The notes: generated from the letters alone by a model not told the origin. Positions 1 through 7,758 are shown, counted from the stretch's first letter. The stretch is DNA of 22,230 nucleotides from CAMYLR01 sp039590215 (GCA_039590215.1 JBDHFX010000036.1:1-22230), one strand, 5' to 3'. Numbers and translations: made by a program.

Positions 1-1
1 G

Positions 2-556
2 GAGTTGACGTCCGCGATCGCCGATCGGGCCGGTCGCTGGTACTATGGAGAGGACGAGATCACGCTACCTGTAGCGATCCTCGAGCAGTTGCGGGGTCGC
101 GGCTGGACGGTGGCTGTGGCCGAGTCGTGCACCGGCGGTGGCTTGGGCGCGGCCCTTACCGAAGCGCCTGGATCAAGCGACGTCTTCCTCGGCGGGATCG
201 TGGCGTATGCCAACCACGTCAAGACCTCAACTCTCGGCGTTTCGCCCGTGCTGCTAGAGGAGCACGGCGCGGTCAGCGAGGCGGTGTGTCGATCGATGGC
301 CTCTGCTATCCGGACGCGTTTTGGAGCTGCGGTCGGGTGTGCGATCACCGGCATAGCCGGCCCCGGTGGGGGCACACCCGAGAAGCCGGTCGGGCTTGTC
401 TACTGTGGAGTGGAAACGCCACTCGGCTCCAAGATCCGTCGCCTGGATTATCCGGGTTCCCGCGACGCCGTTCGGGAACGGGCGACGTTATCCACCATGG
501 GGTTGCTGCTCTCGATGACTCGCGCGGAAAATCGCTCGGCAGAGGATGCCACGTGA
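2..556 (+). CDS. cinA: CinA C-terminal (NMN/competence-damage) domain protein, 5' end cut by window
   Basis: This is the CinA/PncC amidase domain, which in known members deamidates nicotinamide mononucleotide in the pyridine nucleotide salvage cycle in the cytoplasm. The visible part carries the family signatures AESCTGG, GGIVAYANHVK, HGAVSEAV and ITGIAGPGGGTPEKPVG. A TTG at 5 could be a start, but the frame is open to the window edge and the stretch before AESCTGG (YGEDEITLPVAILEQL) looks like the linker joining the N-terminal MoaB-like domain to the C-terminal domain in full-length CinA. I therefore read it as the 3' part of a longer gene. Its TGA stop is shared with the GTG start of the next gene (GTGA at 553-556), which suggests co-translation. 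The family assignment is firm. Whether the N-terminal domain is present cannot be seen. Confidence 0.88.
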   Translation, partial: ELTSAIADRAGRWYYGEDEITLPVAILEQLRGRGWTVAVAESCTGGGLGAALTEAPGSSDVFLGGIVAYANHVKTSTLGVSPVLLEEHGAVSEAVCRSMASAIRTRFGAAVGCAITGIAGPGGGTPEKPVGLVYCGVETPLGSKIRRLDYPGSRDAVRERATLSTMGLLLSMTRAENRSAEDAT

Positions 557-1395
557 CGCTGCGCGCGGCAGAATGCTACTTCCGCGCAAGCGACGGCGCG
601 CTGGTTCACTTCGACGCCCGTGATGCCGGGCCCGATGCGCGCGGCGTTTGCTTGACGCTTCACGGCATGGGCGAGCATCTCGAAAAGTACGACGAGTGGG
701 CCCGCTACGCGGTGGAACGTGGGTACAACATCACCTCCTACGATCAACGCGGTCACGGTCTGACCCGAGGTCGACGAGGTGATTTCGAGTTCGCCGATCT
801 CGTCGCTGATCTCGATCGGTTTGTGACCGTGAGCGCCGATCGTTATCCGGATCTGCCTCTGTTCGTGCTGGCCCACAGTCTGGGCGGACTGGTGGCACTC
901 AAGTATGCAGCGGGGGAGACTCACCCGGCGCTCGCCGGAATGGCGCTGTCCGGACCGCCGCTGGTACTCGTACGTCGCTATCCGACGTGGTATCAGTGGC
1001 TGATTCGGGGGTTGGCGCACGTGGCCCCGTGGGTGCCGTTGCCTCGTGGCACAGACCCCTCGCGGCTCACCCGTGATCCAGACCGGCTGGAGGCATTGCG
1101 CAGGGACCCTTATTTCCATCGCGTGGTCACGCCGCGTGCGATGCTCGGAATGGCCGACGCGATGGAGACGATCCGTATGACACCCGAGAAAGTCTCGGCT
1201 CCGCTGCTGTTCCTCGTCGCCCGCGCCGATACCGTCGTCAGCGGGGCCGATGTGCTCGCCTACGCGCATTTCGTGGCTTCAAAAGACGTATCGATCGAAC
1301 AGTATCCTGGCGCCTATCACGAGCTACTCAACGACCTCGGTCGACGAGCGGTATTCGATCGGATCTGTACCTGGTTCGATGGTCACGTCAGCTGA
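553..1395 (+). CDS. alpha/beta hydrolase, monoacylglycerol lipase-like
   Basis: A 280-residue cytoplasmic serine hydrolase of the alpha/beta fold, closest in layout to monoacylglycerol lipase/lysophospholipase proteins (Hydrolase_4 type). An HGMGEH oxyanion-type motif lies near the N-terminus, followed by SYDQRGHG. The nucleophile elbow is AHSLGG with Ser109, and the remaining triad residues are likely Asp226 (in ARADTVV) and His256 (in GAYHELL). The reading frame is open far upstream, but homology begins just after GTG 553, which overlaps the cinA stop by four bases, so I chose that start. The substrate is not readable from sequence; an ester of a lipid is the family expectation. The gene sits in a tight plus-strand run and its 3' end overlaps thpR by 17 bases. 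Confidence 0.85.
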   Translation: MTLRAAECYFRASDGALVHFDARDAGPDARGVCLTLHGMGEHLEKYDEWARYAVERGYNITSYDQRGHGLTRGRRGDFEFADLVADLDRFVTVSADRYPDLPLFVLAHSLGGLVALKYAAGETHPALAGMALSGPPLVLVRRYPTWYQWLIRGLAHVAPWVPLPRGTDPSRLTRDPDRLEALRRDPYFHRVVTPRAMLGMADAMETIRMTPEKVSAPLLFLVARADTVVSGADVLAYAHFVASKDVSIEQYPGAYHELLNDLGRRAVFDRICTWFDGHVS

Positions 1396-1957
1396 CCAGA
1401 TCCGCGCTTTCGTCGCCCTCCCCTGCCCGCCCGAACTTCGCGCCTCGATAGGCCAAGCCCTTGAGGCCTGGAACAAGTCGAGCGACGGTGTTCGCTGGGT
1501 CGATCCCAGCACTAGTCACCTCACGCTCAAGTTCCTCGGAAACGCTGCTACTGATCGATTGGACCGTCTCGACGAGCGGTTGCGGGCCATCACAGCGAAC
1601 GTCCGACCGGTCGAGTTCCGCGCCGGGGAGACCGGAGCGTTTCCAAACTGGAAGCGCCCGCGGGTTCTGTGGTTGGGGTTGTTGGAGGCAGGGCCGATTG
1701 TGACGTTGGCGGAGGCGATCGAGGCGGCGGCTCGGGAGGTCGGTTTCCCACACGAGCAGCGGTCCTTCTCACCGCATCTGACGCTGGGGCGGGTCAAACG
1801 GCTGCATGCGGCGCGCGCTGTGGCGCCGGCGGTGCGTGATTGGAAGCCTTCCATCAGCGGCGAGTCGGTCTCCGAAATCGTTCTCTACCGCAGCGACTTG
1901 ACTCCGGATGGGGTGCACCACACCCCGTTGGCCCAGTACAGATTGGGCGGCGACTAG
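1379..1957 (+). CDS. thpR: RNA 2',3'-cyclic phosphodiesterase (2H family)
   Basis: A 192-residue member of the 2H phosphoesterase superfamily (LigT/ThpR), which opens 2',3'-cyclic phosphate ends of RNA to 2'-phosphates. Both defining catalytic motifs are present: HLTL with His47 and HLTL with His133. Other family features are the N-terminal RAFVALPCP strand, LKFLG after the first motif and the GAFPNWKRPRVLW segment in the middle. The length is typical for the family. ATG 1379 lies inside the end of the upstream hydrolase gene (17-base overlap) and gives a protein beginning just before the first beta strand; an upstream extension would add residues unlike the family. The biological substrate in bacteria is uncertain; tRNA halves or repair intermediates are possibilities known from related enzymes. 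Confidence 0.9.
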   Translation: MVTSADQIRAFVALPCPPELRASIGQALEAWNKSSDGVRWVDPSTSHLTLKFLGNAATDRLDRLDERLRAITANVRPVEFRAGETGAFPNWKRPRVLWLGLLEAGPIVTLAEAIEAAAREVGFPHEQRSFSPHLTLGRVKRLHAARAVAPAVRDWKPSISGESVSEIVLYRSDLTPDGVHHTPLAQYRLGGD

Positions 1958-1958
1958 C

Positions 1959-3080
1959 ATGAGCCTCAAGGTCCTCCATCTGGCCGACGTTCATCTCGGC
2001 GCCCGACTGTCGAACTTTGGTCGCTATGCCGATCAACGTCGGCAGGAGATCGAGGACGTGTTCCGGCGAGCGATAGATGTTGGCATCCAGCGTGAGGTTC
2101 ACCTCGTGGTAATCGCCGGTGATCTGTTCGATTCACGGAACCCCGAACGCGATACCGTGAACGTTGCTCGACGCGAGCTCGCCCGACTTCGGGAGGCGGG
2201 CATTCGTTCGTTTGGGGTGCCGGGGACGCACGACAGCTTGGCCTTTACGGACAGCGTTTATCGACGCGAGAACCTGCCGTTCGACCATTTCTTCACTGGC
2301 CCTGACTTTGCCGATCCCGTCGAGTTCGAGGTCGATGGCCACACTGTAACCGTGTATGGCATCGCCTACGATCGAGAACAAACAACGGACGGCTGGCGCA
2401 GCCTGGTCCGCCGCAACACCGAAGGCATCCACATCGCGATCGCTCACGCCGCGTGTCAGGATCATCCTGGCTGGTCGATCCCGGCTGACGACTTGCCGTT
2501 CGCGCCCGACGACTTGGAGCACTTAGCACTCGACTACGTAGCGCTGGGTCACTATCACAATTTGAGGTTCTTTCACCGCGGCGAGCATGTCGTTGGCGCC
2601 TACAGTGGCTCGGTCACGGGACGGAACTGGAAGGAGACCGGGAAGCGTCACGTGGTGCTGATCGAATGGGAGGATGCCGGAAGCCCGCCGGCCGTAACTG
2701 CGGTGCCGATTCAAGTCCGCACGCTCGAGACGGCGGAGATCGACGTCGGCGGCCTTCCCGACTCGGTCGCCATCGCGGGCGCGATCCGCGACGCGTGTGA
2801 ATCGAGTTCGATCTGGCGGGTCACACTGAACGGCGACCCTGACTTCGTCCCGAGCGCGGAAGCGATCGTCGCCGAGCTGGAGGCTCGCTACGGGTACATC
2901 GAGGTCCACGACGCGACGACCCTGGTGACGAGTCGACTGTTGGCTGAACGACGCGAGGAGGAGACGGTTCGCGGGGAGTTCTTCCGACGGCTGCTCGATG
3001 CGCGCGCGCGAGCAGGTGATGAGCGATCCCAGGCGGTGGTCGATCGGGCGATCAAGCTCGGTGTAGAGGTGTTCGGGTGA
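1959..3080 (+). CDS. SbcD/YhaO-like metallophosphoesterase, DNA repair nuclease subunit
   Basis: A 373-residue calcineurin-like phosphoesterase of the Mre11/SbcD/YhaO group, expected to act as a two-metal nuclease with the ATPase encoded next to it. Motifs in order: DVHLG (10-14), GDLFD (about 54-58), GTHD (89-92), AHAA and GHYH. The third motif is normally GNHD; here the metal-binding Asn is Thr90, while the catalytic His91 is kept. The C-terminal third, after the core, resembles the capping region of YhaO-type proteins and is rich in acidic and arginine residues. ATG 1959 follows the thpR stop by one base. The stop codon overlaps the GTG of the SbcC-like gene (GTGA at 3077), as expected for subunits made together. 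Exact end-processing activity is inferred from the family. Confidence 0.85.
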   Translation: MSLKVLHLADVHLGARLSNFGRYADQRRQEIEDVFRRAIDVGIQREVHLVVIAGDLFDSRNPERDTVNVARRELARLREAGIRSFGVPGTHDSLAFTDSVYRRENLPFDHFFTGPDFADPVEFEVDGHTVTVYGIAYDREQTTDGWRSLVRRNTEGIHIAIAHAACQDHPGWSIPADDLPFAPDDLEHLALDYVALGHYHNLRFFHRGEHVVGAYSGSVTGRNWKETGKRHVVLIEWEDAGSPPAVTAVPIQVRTLETAEIDVGGLPDSVAIAGAIRDACESSSIWRVTLNGDPDFVPSAEAIVAELEARYGYIEVHDATTLVTSRLLAERREEETVRGEFFRRLLDARARAGDERSQAVVDRAIKLGVEVFG

Positions 3081-5287
3081 CCGACCGCCTGGACCTCAGG
3101 CTCGTCCGATTGCGGGTCGATGGGTTTGGCCGGTTGAGCGACTTTTCGTTCCAGCCCGCGGCGAATCCGGGCACGATCGTTCTGGCGCCAAACGAAGCCG
3201 GCAAATCGACGTTGGCATCGGCCATCGTCCGCGGTTTGTTCGGTTTCCGGGACAAGGAGCGTGAAGCGGCGCGGAGCCCGTGGGGCGGCGGATCCTTCCA
3301 GGTGCACCAGGAGTGGGTCCTGGGGGGCCGCACGCGATGCGTCATCGCACGCGACTTCGCAACCCAGTCGGTGGTGGTCGAGTGGCATCAGCTGGACGAA
3401 ACGACCGGCCAGATCTCGATCGAAGGGCGATGGGAGGGACAGCCCAACCCGCGCGGGCGATCGGTGGATCGGGAACGGTACGAAGCGGAGCTACGGCGGC
3501 TGCTCGGTTTTGCCACACCGGAGGTATTCTTGCAGACGGCATACGTCGGTCCCGGCGGGCTTGCGATGCGACCGATCGAAACCGAGCTGCTGAGGCTGCT
3601 ATCAGGCAGCGAGCGGGCCGACTTTCGGGCCGCGATGGAGACGCTCGAAGCTGGTTACTACCGCCTCACCCAGGCCGACATCACCGACCCCTCGAGGGTC
3701 GCCAAACAGAAACCACGCCAGCTGGAAACGGTCGCTACCGACCGCCGAGAGACGATGCGCCGCCAAACCGATTCGCAACGCGAGCAGGCGGCGCGAGATC
3801 GGCTCGAGACGGCGTTGGCGGCTAACCGATCGCGGCTGGCCGAGATCGACGCCGAGCGGGAGGCGCGAGTGGCGGTCGAGAAGTCGATCCGTCGGCTGCG
3901 CGAGCTACGGCAGGAGGAGGAGCGGTTCCAGCGGCGTCGTGAAGAACTGGAGCAAGCCATCGGCCGAATCACCGACTGGGAATCCAGCGTTCGCGAAAAG
4001 ACCAAGGAGCTCCAACCGCTGGTTGGCTACCTTCGCCAGGAAGCCGACTTTGCGACCCAGTTAGGCGAACTCCGGAGGTTGGCCAAGGAGCGCGATCGCG
4101 CTCTCGAGGAGCTGGGGGTAGTGCAGGTTGGGGCGGAGCCACGAGCCCGGCAACTCAAGTTTTTGGGCGGTGCCGGTGGAGCGATCTTGGTGGGTGGGGT
4201 GGTCGGAATCGTCGCCGGGGGGCCGGTTGGTTTATTCGGCGCGGTAGCAGTGGGGGGGGTGCTCGTGTTGAGCGCCTATGGATGGAGCGTGCGATATCAG
4301 AGAGCGAAAGCTCAGGGTGTCGAGGCAAACCAACGATCGGTCAAGATACGAGCGGCTCGTTTCGAGGCTCGGCGGCGTGCGATGGCGGAGGCCGCCTCGC
4401 TCGATCCGGACGCCGTTGATATCGATGTCGAGCGCCAACGGTATGATCGCGCCCAACAGCTCAAGTCTGAGCTCGACGGCATGCAACAGGCACGGGACGC
4501 GCTCGGTGACTATCAGGCACTCGAGCGGGAGCGCCGTGAGATCGGAGAGAGGAAACTCGATGTACTACGTCTCGAGCGACGTCAGATCTTCGAGGAGTAC
4601 TCGTTTCTCGATGGAGACGAAAAGTTCGAGCACCGCTTTGCCGCCGAGCAGCATCGGCTCGAGGTCGAACAGAGTCAACTAGTCGAGCAGGAGCTGGAAC
4701 AACGGCGAAAGCTGGCCGATCTACCGCTTGCGCCTGACGATCCGCGAGAGTTGGAAGCACGAGTTGAGGAACTCAACGAAGCGACGGAGCGATTGGCGAT
4801 CGAGCGCGACGCGCACCGACTCGCCTACACTACGCTGGCCGCGTGTCGAGACGAGTTTGTGACCATCATGACCGAGCGACTCGAGGGACGGATTGGCGAG
4901 TTGTTCGGCGAACTGACGGATGGCCGGTACAGGGGAGTGACGATTGACCCTAGGTCGTTTGAGATAACCGTCGAGGGCGTCGAAAAGGTCGAGGTGCCGG
5001 CCGCCAGCCTGAGTCGCGGTGCAAGAGATCAACTGTACTTCGCGATGCGCGTGGCGGTGGTCGAGGTACTGGCGGCCGATCGAGCTTTGCCGCTCATCCT
5101 CGATGATCCGTTCTTGCATTTCGATGATCGCCGACTGGCTCGGGTCGAGCGGATGCTCGAGCGGGTCGGCGCCACCCATCAGATCATTCTCTTGACTCAC
5201 GATGCGCGACTTTCCGGCTGGTCGTTTCCGTGCACACGACTGCCAGCTCCAGCCGCACCGTCTGACGGGGAACTGTCGGCCGATTGA
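3077..5287 (+). CDS. SbcC/YhaN-like AAA ATPase with coiled coil and central membrane-like hairpin
   Basis: A 736-residue ABC/SMC-type ATPase, the likely partner of the preceding nuclease in a Rad50-Mre11-like complex. The N-terminal half-domain has a P-loop, APNEAGKST at 37-45 (the first Gly of the consensus is Ala). The C-terminal half has the ABC signature LSRGARDQ (645-652), Walker B LPLILDDP with Asp676/Asp677 and an H-loop LLTHD with His708. Between them lie charged heptad-like regions (about 220-345 and 410-600) typical of an antiparallel coiled coil. The two arms are separated by a very hydrophobic Gly/Val-rich stretch at about 360-403 that looks like two membrane helices with a Gly-Gly-Pro turn. 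I recall YhaN-type proteins (COG4717) having such a hydrophobic insert, unlike SbcC or Rad50 with a zinc hook. Start GTG 3077 overlaps the upstream stop. This gene ends the first plus-strand run. Confidence 0.85.
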   Translation: MTDRLDLRLVRLRVDGFGRLSDFSFQPAANPGTIVLAPNEAGKSTLASAIVRGLFGFRDKEREAARSPWGGGSFQVHQEWVLGGRTRCVIARDFATQSVVVEWHQLDETTGQISIEGRWEGQPNPRGRSVDRERYEAELRRLLGFATPEVFLQTAYVGPGGLAMRPIETELLRLLSGSERADFRAAMETLEAGYYRLTQADITDPSRVAKQKPRQLETVATDRRETMRRQTDSQREQAARDRLETALAANRSRLAEIDAEREARVAVEKSIRRLRELRQEEERFQRRREELEQAIGRITDWESSVREKTKELQPLVGYLRQEADFATQLGELRRLAKERDRALEELGVVQVGAEPRARQLKFLGGAGGAILVGGVVGIVAGGPVGLFGAVAVGGVLVLSAYGWSVRYQRAKAQGVEANQRSVKIRAARFEARRRAMAEAASLDPDAVDIDVERQRYDRAQQLKSELDGMQQARDALGDYQALERERREIGERKLDVLRLERRQIFEEYSFLDGDEKFEHRFAAEQHRLEVEQSQLVEQELEQRRKLADLPLAPDDPRELEARVEELNEATERLAIERDAHRLAYTTLAACRDEFVTIMTERLEGRIGELFGELTDGRYRGVTIDPRSFEITVEGVEKVEVPAASLSRGARDQLYFAMRVAVVEVLAADRALPLILDDPFLHFDDRRLARVERMLERVGATHQIILLTHDARLSGWSFPCTRLPAPAAPSDGELSAD

Positions 5288-5318
5288 CGATTCCCGTCGC
5301 GAGCGCTGCCCTGTAACA

Positions 5319-5366
5319 TTTTGCGCGAGCCCCATGTTGAGCACATAAACCATTATATCACAATGA
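5319..5366 (+). promoter_or_regulatory. candidate promoter region for ispH
   Basis: This is the only AT-rich patch in the 297-base gap after the SbcC-like gene. Plausible sigma70-type elements are TTGAGC at 5337-5342 and CACAAT at 5359-5364, 16 bases apart. A second -35-like hexamer, TTGCGC, lies at 5321. Transcription starting near 5371 would give ispH a leader of about 215 bases. The elements are imperfect, so this is a positional guess supported mainly by base composition and the change of transcription unit. Confidence 0.3.
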
Positions 5367-5369
5367 CTT

Positions 5370-5606
5370 GGGGGGCTGGCTGCGAGCCCTGGCCGGGCGT
5401 TGGCTCGACACGTGCCAACGGTTGGTCAGGCGCTCGGACCCACCGGGGAAGCGGAGCGGCTGGGCGCTGACCTTTGCGGGGGCGAATCGCGTGCCCGTTG
5501 TGGACAATAGGGTCGACCAGGGAGGGGGTCGGCCCGGCTGGCGGTGGTGCGCGACCGTCCCCGCGATCCTAGCTTTCGCCAATCATGCCCGAGTTGATTG
5601 GCGAAG
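5370..5606 (+). other. structured, gene-free 5' leader of ispH including a start-codon hairpin
   Basis: No convincing coding sequence is seen between 5288 and 5584. The transcript can form consecutive helices: 5398-5404 with 5414-5420 (7 bp), 5424-5433 with 5464-5472 (CTGACC side perfect, one bulged G), and 5524-5531 with 5552-5561 (8 bp with a two-base bulge). A final perfect 10-bp hairpin pairs TTCGCCAATC (5575-5584) with GATTGGCGAA (5596-5605) and extends by a G-U pair. Its 11-base loop starts with the ispH ATG. No Shine-Dalgarno motif precedes this ATG. I could not match the leader to a known riboswitch or small RNA, and part of the pairing is expected in GC-rich DNA. A regulatory role is inference. 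Confidence 0.4.
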
Positions 5607-6799
5607 AGCAGCTCTACTATCGCAAGGGTTTCGGCCTCAAACAGGAGGTGGGGGCCGACCTCGCCCACGCCTACCACTCCGATCTGGTTGACCGAATCGT
5701 CGCGGCTGGCCACCGCCTGGACATCGATGACATGACGATTCGGTTGGCGCAGGAGTTTGGCAACTGCTACGGCGTGGATCGAGCGGTCCAGTACGCCTAC
5801 GAAACGCGGCGGCGATTTCCGGAGCGGCGTCTCTTCCTGACCGGCGAACTGATTCACAACCCTCACGTCAACAAAGAGATGCTCGCGAACGGGATCGGGT
5901 TCCTCACTGGGAGCTACGCTGAGGACATTTCGTATGACGACCTGACGGAGGAAGACGTCGTCCTTCTGCCGGCGTTTGGCGCGCCCACTGACGTCATGCG
6001 CAAGCTCAGCGATGTCGGGTGCGTTCTGGTGGACACGACCTGTGGGTCTGTGCTGCTAGTGTGGAAAACCGTCGAGCGCTTCGCGCGCGAAGGGTTCACA
6101 GCCGTCATTCACGGTAAGTACTACCACGAGGAGACTCAGGCGACGGCGTCGCGGGCGCTGGAGTACTCTGGCGGGGCGTACCTGGTGGTTCGCGATCTCG
6201 AGGAGGCCGGATTGGTGACCGACTTCATCCGTCGCGGGGGCGATGCAAGCGCTCTCTCGGAGCGCTTCGCGAAGGCCACCAGCCCGGGCTTCGATTTCGA
6301 CGTTCGCCTCGAGCGAGTCGGGATCGCAAACCAGACGACGATGCTGATGCGTGAGACCGAAGCTGTCGCCGAGATGTTCCGGCTGGCGATGATCGATCGT
6401 TACGGCGAGGCCGACCTCGATGATCACTACCGAGCGCTCGACACCATCTGTTCGGCGACCCAGGAGCGTCAGGACGCGGTAGAGGAGCTGCTCCTCGAGC
6501 CGCCCCAGCTGATGATCGTCCTCGGAGGCTATAACTCTAGTAATACCAATAACTTGACTAAGATCTGTCAAACCGTTGTTCCGACCTATCACATCGATGA
6601 CTCGTCGTGTATCGAGGGGCCCAACTCGATCCGACACCAGCCGGTCGATCAGGATTACGAGACAAATACCGTCGATTGGCTTCCGCCGGGTCCGGTTGAG
6701 ATCGGGATGACTGCTGGCGCATCAACGCCCAACAACAAGGTCGGCGAAACGATCGAACGCCTGTTGGCCTGCCGCGGTCACACGATCCCCGTAAGCTAG
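5585..6799 (+). CDS. ispH: 4-hydroxy-3-methylbut-2-enyl diphosphate reductase, long cyanobacterial/plant-like form
   Basis: IspH (LytB) carries out the last step of the MEP isoprenoid pathway, reducing HMBPP to IPP and DMAPP with a [4Fe-4S] cluster in the cytoplasm. At 404 residues it is the long type known from cyanobacteria and plants, not the ~315-residue E. coli type. Three cluster cysteines are visible: Cys61 in GNCYGVDRA, Cys153 in DTTCGSV and Cys289 in ICSATQERQ. Other landmarks are GELIHNPHVN, HGKYYHEET with the expected catalytic Glu (182/183), GIANQTTM and the phosphate-binding GGYNSSNT and GASTPN near the C-terminus. ATG 5585 is the first start in frame; it lacks a Shine-Dalgarno motif and sits in the loop of a strong hairpin. 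A short stretch (about 6526-6577) uses unusually AT-rich codons. A hydrolase gene follows after 15 bases. Confidence 0.96.
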   Translation: MPELIGEEQLYYRKGFGLKQEVGADLAHAYHSDLVDRIVAAGHRLDIDDMTIRLAQEFGNCYGVDRAVQYAYETRRRFPERRLFLTGELIHNPHVNKEMLANGIGFLTGSYAEDISYDDLTEEDVVLLPAFGAPTDVMRKLSDVGCVLVDTTCGSVLLVWKTVERFAREGFTAVIHGKYYHEETQATASRALEYSGGAYLVVRDLEEAGLVTDFIRRGGDASALSERFAKATSPGFDFDVRLERVGIANQTTMLMRETEAVAEMFRLAMIDRYGEADLDDHYRALDTICSATQERQDAVEELLLEPPQLMIVLGGYNSSNTNNLTKICQTVVPTYHIDDSSCIEGPNSIRHQPVDQDYETNTVDWLPPGPVEIGMTAGASTPNNKVGETIERLLACRGHTIPVS

Positions 6800-6814
6800 T
6801 CCGAGGTCGAAACA

Positions 6815-7717
6815 GTGATCGGGTCGCTCATGCACCAGCTTCTCCAGTGGGCGCGCGTCGTCGTCGAAGACCCAACCCGCTTCTTTGTCGACCCGGGCGG
6901 GCCTCCGTTTGCAGAGGAAATCGACGATGATCGAGTTCGGTTTCCGAGCGCGGTGCGCACGCCCGACGCGAGCAACAACTGGGTGTCGCTGCGGTTGTTT
7001 AGAAGCGATTGTCCGACACGGCGCGCGATGCTCGTCTTACCGCAGTGGAATGCCGACCCCGAGAGCCACGTCGGGTTGTGCCGGATGCTGGCCGAACGCG
7101 GGGTCACGGCGGCGCGCTTGACACTACCGTACCATGAGGAAAGGAGTCCGTACGAAGGCGCTCGAGCCGACATGGCCGTGAGCGCCAACATCGGTCGCAC
7201 GTTGCGCGTGAGCCAGCAGGCGGTGAGCGATGTTCGTCGCGCGCGGGCGTGGCTCGAGCAGCGTGGACATGACCGAATCGGCATCATCGGCACCAGCCTG
7301 GGATCGTGCATCAGTTTCTTGGCAATGGCGCAGGAACCGGCGTTCAAGGTGGGAGTGCTGCACCACGTCTCGAGCTACTTCGGGGACGTCGTTTGGCGCG
7401 GGATCTCGACTCGACATGTGAGGGACGAACTAAAAGGTCATTGCTCGCAAGCCGCGGTACGGCGTTTCTGGGCGCCCATCAGCCCCATCAACTTTGTGGG
7501 TCAGGTCTCGAGGCAGACCCAAACACTACTTCTCACGGGTCGCTACGATCTCACGTTTCCCTATGATCTATCGCAGGGCTTCCACCGCGCTTTCCGGCAA
7601 TACGGGTTGCCACATCAGGTGGTTGTGGTGCCGTGGGGTCATTACACCAGCGGCGTATTCCCGTTCAACGCGATTGCAGTGCGGCGCGTTCTACGCTACT
7701 TGAATGAGCGGTTGTAA
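6815..7717 (+). CDS. alpha/beta hydrolase of unknown substrate
   Basis: A 300-residue alpha/beta hydrolase with no obvious signal peptide. The nucleophile elbow is GTSLGS with Ser161. The other triad members are probably Asp245 (GRYDLTFP) and His276 (PWGHYTSG). The stretch before the elbow (about 130-160) contains the helix-turn VSDVRRARAWLEQRG typical of dienelactone-hydrolase or ABHD18-like proteins, where a helix precedes the strand leading to Ser. The first ~60 residues are not recognisable. GTG 6815 is preceded at 7 bases by GAGGT, which decides for it over the in-frame ATG at 6830. The gene follows ispH after 15 bases and is probably co-transcribed with it; a link to isoprenoids is only suggested by position. 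A convergent small gene lies downstream beyond a hairpin. Confidence 0.82.
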   Translation: MIGSLMHQLLQWARVVVEDPTRFFVDPGGPPFAEEIDDDRVRFPSAVRTPDASNNWVSLRLFRSDCPTRRAMLVLPQWNADPESHVGLCRMLAERGVTAARLTLPYHEERSPYEGARADMAVSANIGRTLRVSQQAVSDVRRARAWLEQRGHDRIGIIGTSLGSCISFLAMAQEPAFKVGVLHHVSSYFGDVVWRGISTRHVRDELKGHCSQAAVRRFWAPISPINFVGQVSRQTQTLLLTGRYDLTFPYDLSQGFHRAFRQYGLPHQVVVVPWGHYTSGVFPFNAIAVRRVLRYLNERL

Positions 7718-7726
7718 GCGGTGCTG

Positions 7727-7751
7727 GGACGCCGGCTCGTGACCGGCGTCC
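7727..7751. terminator. hairpin between convergent genes, possible two-way terminator
   Basis: GGACGCCGG (7727-7735) and CCGGCGTCC (7743-7751) form a perfect 9-bp stem around a 7-base loop, between the stop codons of the convergent hydrolase and small gene. Neither strand has a T-run after it, so it is not a classical intrinsic terminator. Position and symmetry support a role in ending transcription or protecting 3' ends. Confidence 0.5.
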
Positions 7752-7758
7752 GCGGAAA

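Noticed and set aside
127..552. Upstream extension of the first alpha/beta hydrolase frame
   Set aside because: It overlaps the conserved cinA coding sequence and adds no recognisable domain; GTG 553 starts the homologous part.
448..1269. Long minus-strand open frame opposite the first hydrolase
   Set aside because: High GC produces long antisense frames throughout; this one has no motifs, and the plus strand has a clear enzyme.
5421..5472. Resemblance to the signal recognition particle RNA (GGTCAGG and GGGGAAG elements)
   Set aside because: The conserved SRP apical loop and the AGCAGCC side of the symmetric loop are missing, and spacing is wrong. The segment is better described as a hairpin in the ispH leader.
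5368..5691. Plus-strand open frame of about 107 codons across the ispH leader
   Set aside because: It runs out of frame into ispH, has a Trp/Arg-rich translation without recognisable motifs, and covers the structured leader.
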